Assembly: GCA_002633005.1 (NCBI GenBank) | Contig: NMRA01000188.1 | Span: forward strand, 418,921-482,920 | Length of the DNA stretch: 64,000 nucleotides | Direction of reading: 5' to 3' | From: Phoronis australis | Lineage: Eukaryota > Phoronida > Phoronidae | Shown: piece by piece, positions 33,501 through 44,775 of the stretch | Layout: every line of letters begins with the position of its first letter | How positions within the stretch are numbered: the first letter of the stretch is position 1 | Notes under the pieces: generated by a model | Told to the model about the DNA's origin: nothing | Seen by the model: the letters and a program-made list of their open reading frames with translations, nothing else | Database searches by the model: none | Made by a program: the position numbers and the translations under genes

Positions 33501-36500
33501 GCTTTTATGCGTGTTAAAACGGTATTAAACCCTGTTTTGGGGATTTCAACCAACCCACTTTTTGTCACTTGCTAATGCGCCATTGGTGTCTCACTTGAGT
33601 GGCAAGAGTAACACGGAGTGTTGAAATGCGCCCACTGCTGCATCGGAAATGGTGTGCTTCTAGTGGTGTATATTTGTATCATTATATGGCGCAGAATACA
33701 CTGAACCCATCCAAAATTGGGAAGGCATCGTCGACAAAAAAGAGACAAAGAATACTCAAAATGGCCGCTAGTTAGTCGAATATATCACAAAAAGGAAAGG
33801 TGTTTGTTTCCCAAATTCCAAGAAAAAGCATCAAGGAACTCTTTAAGTTGCAGATGCAAACGCAAAAAATAAAATCGCTACTAGGGAGCACAGCTGTAAT
33901 TGGATTGGTCTGAAACTCGTCATCATTTAAACCTATCGTCATAGGAACTCATTCTCTAAATTTTAGAAAGATGTTGCACAGGGTAAAGAAGATACAGACG
34001 GGAACGCAAAAAGCTGCCACTACGGGTTGCCCGAATAATTGAACACGTAAGTCCGAAAATCAACGTCAGCCTCGGTCTTCTCGTCAGGAACACATTTCCA
34101 AATTTTAATTATCCTTCAAGCGGTGTGGCGGAAGGAGCGGGTGGTGTCAAAACGAACTCAAAATTTTTAAAATGGCACACGGGTGGCGGAGAATACATCA
34201 AATCCGCCCGAAAATGAGAAGGCGTCGTTATCTCCTTAATAGAAACCTTTTTTCAGTAATTCATGATAATAAAAATAGCCGCTATACCCCTGATCTATCC
34301 GAAAACGGGAACCTTTTGACTCTTTATTAAGAACAGGTTTATTGAATTTTATAAAAATCTGCCAAGGAGTTTCAAAGATACAGCGGAAAGCAAAAAGAAA
34401 ATAAAGTTGCCTCTAGAGAGGCACAGCAGTAGTTCGATCCGACCTACTGTCGTTGTCCGTTGTCAACTTCATATACACCCGCCAAATTAAATAAAGACGC
34501 TGCAGAAGGTTTGGGAGATACAGCCATAGACCCCAAAAAACAGCCACTAGGAGGTGCCACCGCTATCCGAGTCCTCCAAAATCATCATCAGCCGTCCTCT
34601 TCAAGGTAGAAACATAATTAATGCCAATTTTCAAAATCATTCTTAGAGCGGTTCGGTTGATAGAGGTGCGGACGCAAAAAAAAAGACTCGAAAAGAATCA
34701 AAATGGCCGCTAGGTGGCGCAAAGTACCGCGAATCCATCCGAACTCGAGAGGGTAGCGTCTCCTCACTGATAGATACCTATTTACCAAATTTTATAAAAA
34801 TACGTTGAGGACCTTTGAAGATACACAGAAGATACAGGTCAAATTAAAAAAAATCCCTAGGGGGTACACAGGTAGTTGGATCTGTTCCAAAGTTCGCTCA
34901 TGCCCTCCGATACATGAAAGCAACACGTGAAGAATTACATAAACATACATCAAAGGGGTTTCGAGATAGAGACGAAGGACGCCGGTCAGACGAACGGTCG
35001 GAGATGACGACATAGTGCGACCACATAGAATAGAAGCTGGTTTTAAATAAAAAGTATACTTTCTCTGTCACAGATAGGATATTGGTTCTTGGTGGGTGTC
35101 GCCTAACTCGCCGAAAGTGTAAGTCATGCTTGCCCGTTTAACAGAGCTTACAAATTTTGCTTGAATCATTTTAGGATTGTCGAGGGTAAGAGACCATTAC
35201 TTTCTTTCATGAGTGGTGCAGCACTGAAAAAAGTGGGGAGCTAAAGCCCCAGCCCCCACGTGGTTCACCGCCTATAGACCATGTGCGGCGTAGTACTCAA
35301 AAGAGCGGGGGGCTATAGCCCCTCCCCCAGCTCCCTATGGTGCACCGCCGCCATAATGGTACCCTTTTAAACCGCGTGAATGTTTTAGTACGCAAATACA
35401 AGAAGATGTACATGTACATGTATGTGTATGTTTGCGTTTGCATAGATTGTGTAATTCCCAATATCGTGGGTCACACGATTGACTGTTGACATAGATTTGC
35501 ATCCACACCAACTTTAACTAATGAAATGAAATGAAATGAATTGCAAATATTATCGTAACTTTACCGTCTTAGCATGGTGACTGATATCCACGGCTACGTC
35601 TCCTGCTGAATTAGAATTGCCTGTAAACAGATAGGAGATGAAAGTTTTCGTGGAAAATACCAGTAAAACAGTTGGCGCCTTGTACAGTACCGTGTTGAAA
35701 TGCCGAAACTGCTCTTATCAGACAACACTGGCTGCGGGTTCGTGGAACAGTCAAGTTAGGGACTCGGCTATGCTCCCAAAAATTTCTGCATATTGTAGAA
35801 TTTGCCCTACTCTTATATTTTTCGAACACTTTATCTTGGTTGTGAGCTCTTCTTCTTCTATCTTAACATTTTCCAATAATGTATTTGAAAATTTATTTCA
35901 ACGAAAATCCATTGTGACTAAGTTCTTGCATCATTGGTAATGCATGAAAATGTCAAAATTTATAATACGAATTCAGCGTATAGTTTACTCTTGGCATGTA
36001 CCTAAAACATGACTTCAGGAAGCAATGACAAAATGTCAGAAAATAGGACAATAAGTGTTAGCACAGCCCACAAATGCTTTGAAAATTCATGGAAAATAGC
36101 CGGCTTAGACTCTGGGATTGTTTCATGCAACCGGCCACAACGGGTTTTTTTTAAGCTTAATGAAACCAATCGTTAAAACGTTGCTTTGTAAATTAGTGGA
36201 AGGCTTTCTAATATTTTTGGTCTTTAGCTTAAGATCCAATGGCTACATGGAACACGTCCCAATTTGTCATTGTCAGCGACAAATATTACTTTTTAGAGAC
36301 ACGGTCGCGAACAACCGCCGATTTTAGTTTCCCAATAGTAACGTTGGCGTACTGGGCGGTCTCTCGCAGATTTCCTTGTGTGGGCCTTTTTTCTCGCAGG
36401 ATGATGGAAATTCTTGTTGCACACAACTAAGGGCCTTACCGATAACTAAAACTCGCATATTCTTAAAGGACTCGCCCCAGCGGAACTCGCGGCTGTGCAT

Positions 36501-39270
36501 CTGCTCTCCTCGAAACACGTCTTTTCCATCGATGAGAGGTGTCAGAGGAATTTTATTGTTTCCGATCGCCAAAATAACTCGAGGAAATGTCTCTTTGTTT
36601 ATTGACACGTCAGTTCCATCAGACCATTTCAAAGTCAGCTCCCAGTTTCCAGTAATTTCGTGGTCGGCTGATTTTTCTATTTTCAGTACTTTTGTATTCA
36701 GCTGAAAGTAGTCTCGCAGTCGGAAGTGTTCGAAGTAATCTTCCAGATATTCATACATCAGATAGTGTGGCAGATATGGCGGGTAGCTCTTTGGCATGGG
36801 GAAGTCACTGAATTCTGTCATGCATTTACTCGTGTTCGTAATCAAAGATGGATAAATGGCAGCCCCTTGATTTGGTCGACAGGCTTCTGAGTAGTACCAC
36901 ACACCACCTAGAAATAATTTAAATCAAAAAGACATTTCACTTGTCTATTAGTGTATTTTTATTTATTTATTTGCGTATATATTTAGTATTGGCTCAATTC
37001 AAAATGAGAGTGACCACCTCCTTGTTTTCCGAATGATGCTTCCCTGAGCAGACAGTAAAATGCAACAACCGCAAAATGGCGTTTACGTGAGTGAGAACTG
37101 AGGACACAGTCTTCGGAATAAAGACGATACTTTGGCATAACCCACATAGCTGCGTCTTCATATCAAAACTCATTTTTTCTTGTTTCTAAATGGGTACCCC
37201 TTCCCTTCACATGTAGGCTTATACCGTGAAACTGGCAACCACCAAACGCAACTTTTGAAAAATGTCTCCCCAGAGATATGTGCTTCTTAAAACTTCAATT
37301 TTACTGTGAGCCTACTCGTGGGTAATAAACTTATCTTATTGAAACTTTGACGTCAGGTTAAGAAGTCAGAGCCTAGAAAATATGCCGAATCAGCGTTTTG
37401 GTATTATCAACATGTTCGTGTCGAAGGAAAAGATACGAAAACCCTAAGTCTTGACGAAAACTTTTTAAAATTGTCACAAAAAAGTTGCATTTTTAACACG
37501 AAAATTAAAAACCGGACAATCGCCGCACAAATGAAGAAGTCCGTGATAAATCAACGTTTCTTCTATTCGTTAGACATCATCAGGATATTTACATAGGACA
37601 ACAAGTGTCAACATACATTTTAGGTGACATCCATGAAGTGAAGTGAGTGATACAGAGTAGTCAATAGCTGGTCAACATGAAAACGTTACAGTGTGGACAC
37701 AGACTTATGTTGATCGAAAACGCCGCAATAAAAATTGATCTAGGAAATATCACAAACAGGTATCTCTCATTATTTTACTGAATTGGATATCAAAATTCCG
37801 TCGCTTGATCTACATTAATTTGCAAACGATTTGGAAAATGTGAACAACACGGAACTGCAGACTAGGTGTCTTATGTTTTTGGTTTCATGAAAAGTATTTA
37901 CAACGATTATACGGACAAGCTGTAATTGACGTTACCATGGAAGTTTTTACTTGCTGATCGCGTTGTAGTTATTGAGTTTTGCAGATTTTGTTCGGGAATT
38001 TTGAAATAGGAAACTCGTTGGGCTCTGTAAAAAATGAGGATTGGCAACTGTCCAAAGCTCTATCGATTAATTAAAAGGGTACTCCACGACGAGTTGGTTG
38101 GAGGGAAATGTCTCAGTTCGAACATCTGTCAGGAAAATAGCTGTGCGTCAGCAATATTGTTTGAAATAGTCCACTCACTTATAGTTCATTTACTGAAAAC
38201 TGGAGATCACAAATCCCTCTATCAGTAAAGCTTAATTTTTGCATTTAGTGGAAATTAGCTGAGAATGCGTACCAACGACACGACATTTTTGGATGGATAG
38301 CTTGGGTCAAGAACAGGGTTACCTAGCACTACGTGAAATGTTATGAGTGTGTGACTGTATATTGGTGAAACAGTGCTCAAATGACCAACGCACTATTGAG
38401 ACTAATTGTAAGCAAACGGTTAGCCCTAGCTTAAAGTGCTTAAAACCATCACTTACGTGTTTTGACACGTGATAACATTGCCAGCATCATTAAACCTTCA
38501 TTTGTAGGCCCTAGTACTGTATATCACAATTGATATCCCGAAAACAAGAAAATAGAAGAAAAGCAACTCCAGCTGAAAGTTTTTTAGCTCCACGGACAGG
38601 AGTGTGACGTAACAACGCACTCAGCGCCAGTGTGTCATGATGTCCATCAATACGCCGGGATTTTCCAGTGTCCCACGACGAGGTCAAATACCAATTGTCA
38701 CAACCACCACAAACGCAAGCAACGCCTCGACATTCCTTATCATACCATACACCATGGGAAAACAAGCAGTAATATCTGAAGACTTGTCCTACTAAACACA
38801 ATGGAGAATAACTAATATTGTGATTGGTTGTCCTAATTTTACGTAGTATGTTTCGACCAAAAAATGCTCGTAACTCGAAATCAGCTAATTTACATGTCGT
38901 CAGATAGAATTTGCAGGTGTTCTAATATGGCAGCTGATCGGCTGGCCTGGTTGTTTCTTGGGGGTTTTTTGATATGAAATTGGTGATATAACCACTTTAA
39001 TAAATGAACATCGCACACGTCAATCTAAAGAGTTGTATCAATTTTTCGAAGATGATGGTTGGAAAAAATAAGGACATTAGTGGGTGGAAAGAAGTACTAT
39101 CCCTTAAAGACCACATCGATTCATGCAATAGTAAATCTTAAGATACGATTACCTATCTGATCGTGCTGTTCAAAGCAGACCGGAAGCAGTCCTTCGTCAA
39201 GACACTCCTTCACAGACACAATTCCTCCAATGCCTCCTCCCACTATGGCCACACGCACTCTTTCGGTCAT
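30166..39270 (-). CDS. Flavin-containing monooxygenase (FMO), six exons
   Basis: FMOs use FAD, NADPH and O2 to oxygenate soft nucleophiles (N, S) and are usually ER-anchored by a C-terminal helix. Exons are 39270-39153, 36907-36440, 35620-35565, 33273-32883, 32249-31996 and 30522-30166. All introns are GT/AG and all junction phases agree, giving 547 residues, normal for the family (about 530-550). Visible motifs are the FAD-binding VAIVGGGIGGI (7-17), EQHDQIGGVWYY at the exon 1/2 join, the FMO signature FRGEQMHSREF (late exon 2), the NADPH loop VIGNSNSAGDVAV at the exon 2/3 join (second Gly replaced by Ser), ATGY in exon 4, and a C-terminal TM helix around VQIAILLSVLCLVVGGVF. No disruption is seen. 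Introns 3, 4 and 5 hold repeat insertions. The paralogue number within the family cannot be assigned. Confidence 0.93.
30661..30685. repeat. Poly(G) tract next to an ambiguous base
   Basis: About 18 consecutive G followed by CAAAAAN. The N at 30685 is the only ambiguous base I noticed and probably marks a sequencing problem at the homopolymer. Confidence 0.9.
30690..31290 (-). repeat. Interspersed modular repeat family X, copy 3 (in FMO intron 5)
   Basis: Reverse-complement copy. The family 5' end (GCCGTCATCTCTGTCCGTC in minus sense) lies at about 31235 and the 3' end (GTTGAAATGCGCCCACGAAT in plus sense) near 30690-30712. It carries an exact GCCACTAGGGGGCGC at 31089-31103 and CAACTAGGGGGCAC at 30905-30918. 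The modules match copy 1. A G19-type run and an N base abut its 3' end. Confidence 0.75.
31996..32249 (-). CDS. FMO exon 5
   Basis: Acceptor TTTTGCAG|ATGTGCC, donor TTCAGG|GTGAGT. 254 nt encoding PTTRQQELNLYKYIWPL through GEKFR, the usual region after ATGY in which the protein makes its second pass over the active site. Confidence 0.88.
32456..32703. mobile_element. MITE in FMO intron 4 (GGGCCCGTTCC termini)
   Basis: Left end GGGCCCGTTCCAACAAAAGC is matched in inverse at the right end (GGGTCCTGTTCCACGAAA reading inward). The ends continue with GACTTA and subterminal CTAAGACAAATCTTA words, which also occur near 32640. The GGGCCYGTTCCAC terminus is typical of Harbinger/ISL2EU-type MITEs as I remember them. 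TSD not resolved. Confidence 0.6.
32883..33273 (-). CDS. FMO exon 4 (ATGY motif)
   Basis: Acceptor TTGTGTAG|GTCTTT. 130 codons plus one base, from VFLSVGSG to GVVS. Contains the family's ATGY box (DAVIYATGYGVNF). Donor is TCAG|GTAAAT. Confidence 0.9.
33600..35040 (-). repeat. Interspersed modular repeat family X, copy 4 (in FMO intron 3)
   Basis: Largest copy, about 1.4 kb. The 3' end (GTTGAAATGCGCCCAC) is at 33619 and the 5' end (GAGATGACGACATAGTGCGACC in plus sense) near 35002. It has several diverged modules with CTCF-like words at 34543-34558 (GCCACTAGGAGGTGCC) and 34705-34720 (GGCCGCTAGGTGGCGC), plus weaker ones near 33880 and 34010. Confidence 0.75.
35205..35350. repeat. Dispersed GCAGCACTGAAAAAAGTGGG repeat
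   Basis: A tandem pair of related segments, each with a GGGGCTATAGCCCC-like palindrome, matching 1761-1832. Lies in FMO intron 3. Confidence 0.6.
35565..35620 (-). CDS. FMO exon 3 (56-nt micro-exon, NADPH loop)
   Basis: Acceptor TTTACAG|GCAAT, donor AGACG|GTAAAG. Encodes GNSNSAGDVAVDISHHAKT, the NADPH-binding turn and following helix. It has too few codons to stand out by ORF length. Confidence 0.88.
36440..36907 (-). CDS. FMO exon 2 (FAD contacts, FMO signature)
   Basis: Acceptor TTTCTAG|GTGG. 468 nt encoding GGVWYYSEACRPNQGA through MRVLVIG. It carries the NTSK segment and the FxGxxxH signature. Donor is ATCG|GTAAGG. Confidence 0.9.
36908..39152 (-). other. FMO intron 1; possible Penelope 3' end
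   Basis: 2.2-kb intron. No exon-like frame fits between exons 1 and 2, whose phases match. On the minus strand around 37590-37515, CCTGATGATGTCTAACGAAT followed by AAACGTTGATTT resembles the conserved 3' box of Penelope-like elements, but no coding part is seen. Confidence 0.4.
39153..39270 (-). CDS. FMO exon 1 (start codon, FAD Rossmann motif)
   Basis: ATG at 39270-39268, then 39 codons plus one base, encoding the N-terminal GGGIGG dinucleotide fold. Donor is ATAG|GTAATC at 39152. Phase 1 exit matches exon 2. This ATG is chosen because the FAD motif begins at residue 7, as in other FMOs. Confidence 0.9.
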
Positions 39271-40760
39271 CGTAAATGCAGCCGGCCTGTTCTTACTCAA
39301 AAGGCTCAGAATTCCCTGAGCTCAAATACATCAAGGCACGCCGACAATGATGTTTCTGAAGTGACAAAATACGAAACAAGAACAATGCAAAGCGTCTAGG
39401 CGAAATTCGTCCACGAGAGCTTCGTAAACGGTGTGCTTCTAGGGGACTTGATTAGTCAGTCACAGTGCCGCGTTTTGCTATGGTCTACTAGTCGTGAAGC
39501 AAGAATTTCTGTAAACGTCAGGAAAAGCGACTGTCCTCCATCGTAAGTTGGAAACGTACGCTACGTTACGTTGTCCCTATAGGAACAAGTGGTTCCCAGC
39601 TTGTCCCTATAGGAACTGGTTCTCAGCTTGTCTAATGAATTAAGGTCGTTCATAGAGATCACGCAGCGCCGTGCTTTCGTGTCTTATGTGTTGAATTATT
39701 TTTTGAAAGTTTTTAATACAGCAAATTTGCGCCCCTGATAGGCCTACTTGACATGCACCGTGAACCGAGTGCATGGGTTCCACTGATTGCTTGCCCAGTT
39801 GATTAGACACTTCAAACTTAATTGTGTTGAAAGAAACTTAGGTCCCGGGTCTAATCTATACCCGAGATCGAGCTCAAAATTATTTTGGCATTTTCTATTC
39901 TACCTTTGTACGAGCTCAAGATGAGTACATGACTAGTACATATATAATGGTATACCCGTGGAGCTGTTCAATCCAGTAGTTTGCACTTAATGACCCAATT
40001 GATCTTTGAAGCTAAAAGTTCTAGTCGGAATTCTACTATGAAATTTTAGGAGTTTTGAGCTCGAATCTAGGGGTCATCAAATGTGAATTTAGATTAGGAA
40101 CTCATTTGCATAAACTATAATATACTTGAGTGAGTAATAATGGACACTTATCATAAGTTCGCACAAATTAAAGAACGTAGAACGGAAAATGAAAAAATAA
40201 CTTCTAGTTAGATTTCGCGTAGAAGTATTAGGCCCCAGGCGCTGGTCTATAAATTGCGCTATGTATGAAAAAGTAAGAAGGAAGTGTTCTCGTTACTTAC
40301 TGGGGAGGGGGTACACGAATTGAGCCCCCGACGCATTTGCAAAGTAATGACAGAGAGAGTTGTCATGTAGACCTGACTGAATTATGCACAATCGTCCAAG
40401 GTTACACAGATTCGGAATATACATATTACCTTTAGGTACAGTAGCATTAGGCAACACATAGCCCCTCGGTTGGTCATTTAGGGTCTACAATACTTCCATT
40501 CGCTTTCTGTACGCATTTCGTTACATGAGTCTTAATTGGGCGGTAGGCCAAATCCGGCCACCGATTTTGAGTTTTCACCTCGTCAAAAATACATTCCACA
40601 CTTACGACTATCATTTAAAAAAGCGCTTACTTTCATCATTTTTTTCTTATTATCATTTGCAAACAATTACAAAAACAAACAAACAAATAAGTACACCATT
40701 CATTCACGCATGCACACGTCAGGAAGACCATTCTCATATCTCGTTTAAAGTTAATATCGT
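39271..40760. other. FMO upstream region with short repeats
   Basis: Includes an orphan scrap of the family X 3' end (AACGGTGTGCTTCTAGGGG, 39427-39445) and a near-exact direct repeat TTGTCCCTATAGGAAC at about 39573 and 39600. It also contains a possible MITE at 39838-40085, whose inner ends CGAGCTCAAAA are inverted. No TATA box or CpG-rich promoter could be assigned with confidence. Confidence 0.4.
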
Positions 40761-43570
40761 CTACATGTAGTTAACATGAACAATAAAATTTTCCCATTTC
40801 GAAGAGAAGCTGTCATATACAAAGTTTTTATATGCATTTAATTTTTCAGCATTATAGTATTCATAAGATTTTGTAACGAACTTGAGAAAATTGGGTATAT
40901 TTTTGTGACATCTCTCCTTGTAAATGTACTGTTTAGCTAGTAGAAGCAAAATGTTAAATAGAAAATCATGCGTCTTGTAAAGTCCAAGAATAACACTATC
41001 GTAAGACAGACAGTTGGGAAGCAGAATGCGACACTTTTGAAGTAGCTTTCCGAATTCCTTCCAGAAATCTTGTACAAAGCTACATTCCCAAAAAAGGTGT
41101 GACAGCGTCTCTGGAGCTTTATTACAAAAGGAACATAGATCAGAATCCCTAACACATATTTTGACTAAAAAGGTATTTGTTGCAATAATTCTATGTAGTA
41201 TTCTAAATTGGAACCATCTAATATGGGAATCCTTTGTAATTTTGTAAGGTAAAGCATATATTTTCTTCCAATCTAAACTATCTCCTAGCTCTATTTCCCA
41301 TTTACACTCTGACTTAGGTTTCTTAACATTATTAAAGACTGAACAAATATGTCTACAACCTTTCAAATCTTTCCGTAAGTGAGTAATTGCTAAAGGCATA
41401 CAAGGACAGTAGACATTGACACTTTTAAATTTACTTTGAAATAGACTTTTTTGAAACCTTCTTAGAACAGAAACAACACCATTATATTCTACAAAGTTGG
41501 TTTTCACGTCGAACCTATTTTTCATATTGTTCAGACTAACAAAATCACCATCAGAGGTATACATATCTCTAATAAATCTTAAGCCTTTTACAAACCAAGG
41601 CTTATAAAAAACACCTGTGCCTCCGATAGCCAAGTTACTATTAAACCACAAAGGTTGATTCAAAAAGTCCTCTTTACTCGCAACAATTATTTTCTTGTAG
41701 AAAGATAACATACTTCCAAATACGTCGCGCCAGTAGGAATTACCAATTAGAGTTAACTTCGACTTAAAAAAAAAAAAAAAAACTTCGACTTAATAAAGTC
41801 ATCTCCAAATGAAGCAAAATTCTTTAAGAACGGGTAGAGTGAGTACAGTAATTCACCACTTTTAGACGCAGGGCTCTCAAGATATCTACGGGCCATAGCG
41901 AGTTTTAAAGCTTTGCTGAAAGTATGCATATTAACCATTTGAATTCCCCCTTGATCAAGTCCTAAACAGGCCGTAGTTCGTTTAATTTTATCATTACAGG
42001 CCTGCCATACAAATCTAAATGTCTCGTCCGCATATTGCGAAATCCAATATTCCTTATTCCCAGCAACTACACCAGCAATATTTTTATTATTCTTGATTAA
42101 ATACGCCAAAATCTCCGCGTACAATATAAAAATGTAGGGAGACAAAGGGTCACCCTGTCTGCAGCCACGCGAAATATTGAACCAAGAAGATGGGTGACCA
42201 TTTACGACAACACAGGACTTAATATTACTGTAAAAGACTTTCACCCACCTTCTGATCGACCAACCAAAATTAAGGAAAGATAGAGTTTTTTTAATAAAAT
42301 TCCACGACAATGACTCAGATGCTTTCACAAAATCAATCAGTAAAAGCAATCCAGGTTTGTTAGTTGCCTGGGCATAAAACATTAAATCATATAGCACTCG
42401 GATATTTTCGTTCATATTTCTTCCAGAAACGAAACCTGTCTGGTCCTTACTGATTACTTTTCCCAAAACGGATTTTAACCGTTCAGCCACTGCCGAAGAA
42501 GCCAATTTATATGTCACATTCAGTAAGGATATGGGTCTCCAGTTTTTCAAATAAAGTTTACTTTTATCGGCTCCCTTAGGGATGCAGGTGATCACTCCCT
42601 CTTTCTGTGTTGAGGATAACTGGCCAACAGCAAAACCAGTATTAAGTGAGCGAACAACGAAATGTCCAATGTCAGCCCAAAAAAATTCAAAAATTTCACT
42701 GAAAAATCATCAGAGCCTGGGCTTTTGTTGTTCTTCATTTTTTTCAAGCATTGTGTGACTTCTTCATATGTAAGAAGACCTTCTAATTTTTCTTTTTCTG
42801 TCTCATTCAGCTTGGAGACACAAACATTATCAAGAAGAGTTTTTAAAGAAGTAGTGTTAGACTGTCTATATTTGTATAGATTTTCATACAAAGTTTTGGT
42901 TTCCTGAATAACCTCTTCTTCACTATTGGTTTTAGTATTATCAGATTTCCACAAAAAGCATAAACTTACTTGTGTAATGCCTATTTTCCAAGTGAAGAAA
43001 ATATTTGGAAAGCTTTTCACCTTCTTCAATCCATCTTGCTCTCGACCTAGTCATAAGACCTCTTAACTTATTTTGCCTTAGCTCGGCAAGTAAATTATTT
43101 TTTTGTTCCAGTAGTTCCCTGTCAAGGCTTAGACTTTTTTCCAACAAGCTTATTTCTTTGATAAGTTGCTGTTCAACTCTATCACTTTTTCTTTTTAAGT
43201 AAGTAGCAAAGGAAAGTGTTTTGCCGCGAATCTCCATCAACAACGTCTCAAGAAAAAGTTGATCATTTATATACAGTTGTAAGTCTGAATTACTTGTACT
43301 ATCAACTGTCTGAATGTCGTCAGTCATAAACTGTTGTTTAACTAATTTATTAGTATTCTTGACTGCAGCAATATACTCAGAGTTTTTTAGGAGAGAATTA
43401 TTAAACTTCCAAAATGATTTTCTTCTCCTGGAAACATCACTTTTAAAAAAACCGTTACCATTGAATGATCGGACCGGTAACCGAATTCTATTATGGAGTC
43501 GTCAATATCAGCTAAAAGGTTTTCAGAAATTGAGAAAAAAATCTAGTCATCATTTGTTCTTTCTACTTCC
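40761..43570 (-). pseudogene. L1-Tx1-type LINE, nearly complete RT ORF, 5'-truncated
   Basis: Minus strand, from right to left. The tail of an APE endonuclease with a SDHSMVTVFL motif (about 43490-43430) is followed by KSFWKFNNSLL. Then comes the linker (RSRARWIEEGEKLSKYFLHL, about 43060), RT motifs NWRPISLLNVTYKL, GFVSGRNMNENIRVLYDL, GCRQGDPLSPYIFI and ISQYADETFRF (catalytic second Asp replaced by Glu). It ends with the zinc-knuckle tail SDLCSFCNKAPETLSHLFWE and a stop at 40761. Frame breaks occur near 43020 and 42600, and at 41767-41792 where a poly(A) insertion splits the frame. The YADE box and the shifts indicate an inactive copy. Confidence 0.88.
41755..41792 (+). mobile_element. Bare poly(A) insertion flanked by a 12-bp direct repeat
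   Basis: AACTTCGACTTA occurs at 41755-41766 and again at 41781-41792, with 14 A residues between. The 26-nt gain shifts the LINE frame. Removing it joins the two RT frames without a stop. The pattern is that of target-primed insertion reduced to a tail plus target-site duplication. Confidence 0.7.
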
Positions 43571-44775
43571 ATACATATCTTCGATGAAGTTTAGTTGTGA
43601 GAATTAAGATGACTTTGGCGAAGAATTCTAACTCCACTATTTTGGTTGCCGTTAACTTTTTCACCACGCGCGCGATAACCACAAAGTATGTCAACTGAGT
43701 CACATGAGTTAGGCAAAGGCTAGCGCGAGACTGAGCGAAGCGCGTGACGCTAGGGCTTGACACTTGCAAAATCGCACTGATATCGAGAAAGTGAAATTTG
43801 TAAGATTTGTGTCCCTTGGACTTTTTATTCGTCAACATGCATGATTTCACGTAACTTCCTCAAAATGGCACCCGGTAAGAGAGACCGGCGAGCAAACTGC
43901 GACAGATTTTCATCGATTTGTTCAAATTATCTTGACTGAATCGTATCCAGATTTATGGTATGAGTTGTTTATAACTCCATGTGCATATATGAATGTTTCA
44001 TTTTATTTTAATTCCTGTATTTTGAAATGAGGAACATTTTGTGGGGATGTAGGCCTACTATCGCCCAGCGGCATCCAGGACGATGTAATATTGCCTACAG
44101 TAGCATAAGTATCAACCTCTCTTTTTAACCTCATTTTAAAAGAACGACGTGCAGTGGGCGGATCGACCAACGGGTTCAGGAGGTTTACAGTGGACCCCCT
44201 CACAAGTCTGCAATCGGCAATGCGATCAACTATCGACCGGCAGTCCGCCTTGATTTAACAAACCAGTCACCCACTGGCCACCTGTGAACCGTTCCGCTAT
44301 TCAAAATGGATAAAACTGGTTTGATGGGACCCCGACAGCTAGGTCATTACCCTCTGACACAGCGCCACCTATACCTTTCGTAGCACTGTCAAAGATATAG
44401 TATCTTTGGCACTGTGAAAGAGTATACTAGGTCATCGGTTCAGAGCGGCGAATGACTTACGTCTATTTACCTGTTGACGCTGTGGACACTCGGCAGAGAG
44501 CACCGTAGGCCTTACCATGACAGCACAAAGCCCGAACTGGTCATGATGACTGACTACCTTATATTTGAGTTCGCCCTGGATCGTCAGCAGTCGGGCTCTT
44601 CAGTTGTACGTCGATAAATACATGAGTGGACTCTTCTCCATGTCACTGATTCAATCTGGGTCACACACTCCTTGGGTGGGTCAAGTTAGTGTGACGGAAA
44701 CGCCATCTTTTGGTTGAGCCGTGAGGTAAATATCTCAATTTCGTCAGTGCTTCATTTTATTGGGATTACCTCATA
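43571..44775. other. Intergenic; imperfect hairpin
   Basis: No gene recognised. About 44371-44431 forms an imperfect hairpin around CACTGTCAAAGATA and TATCTTTGGCACTGTG. The segment 43718-43752 (GCTAGCGCGAG...GACGCTAG) is also partly self-complementary. Confidence 0.45.

Noticed and set aside
35521-35540. (ATGAA)n pentamer run
   Set aside because: A short simple repeat with no further significance.
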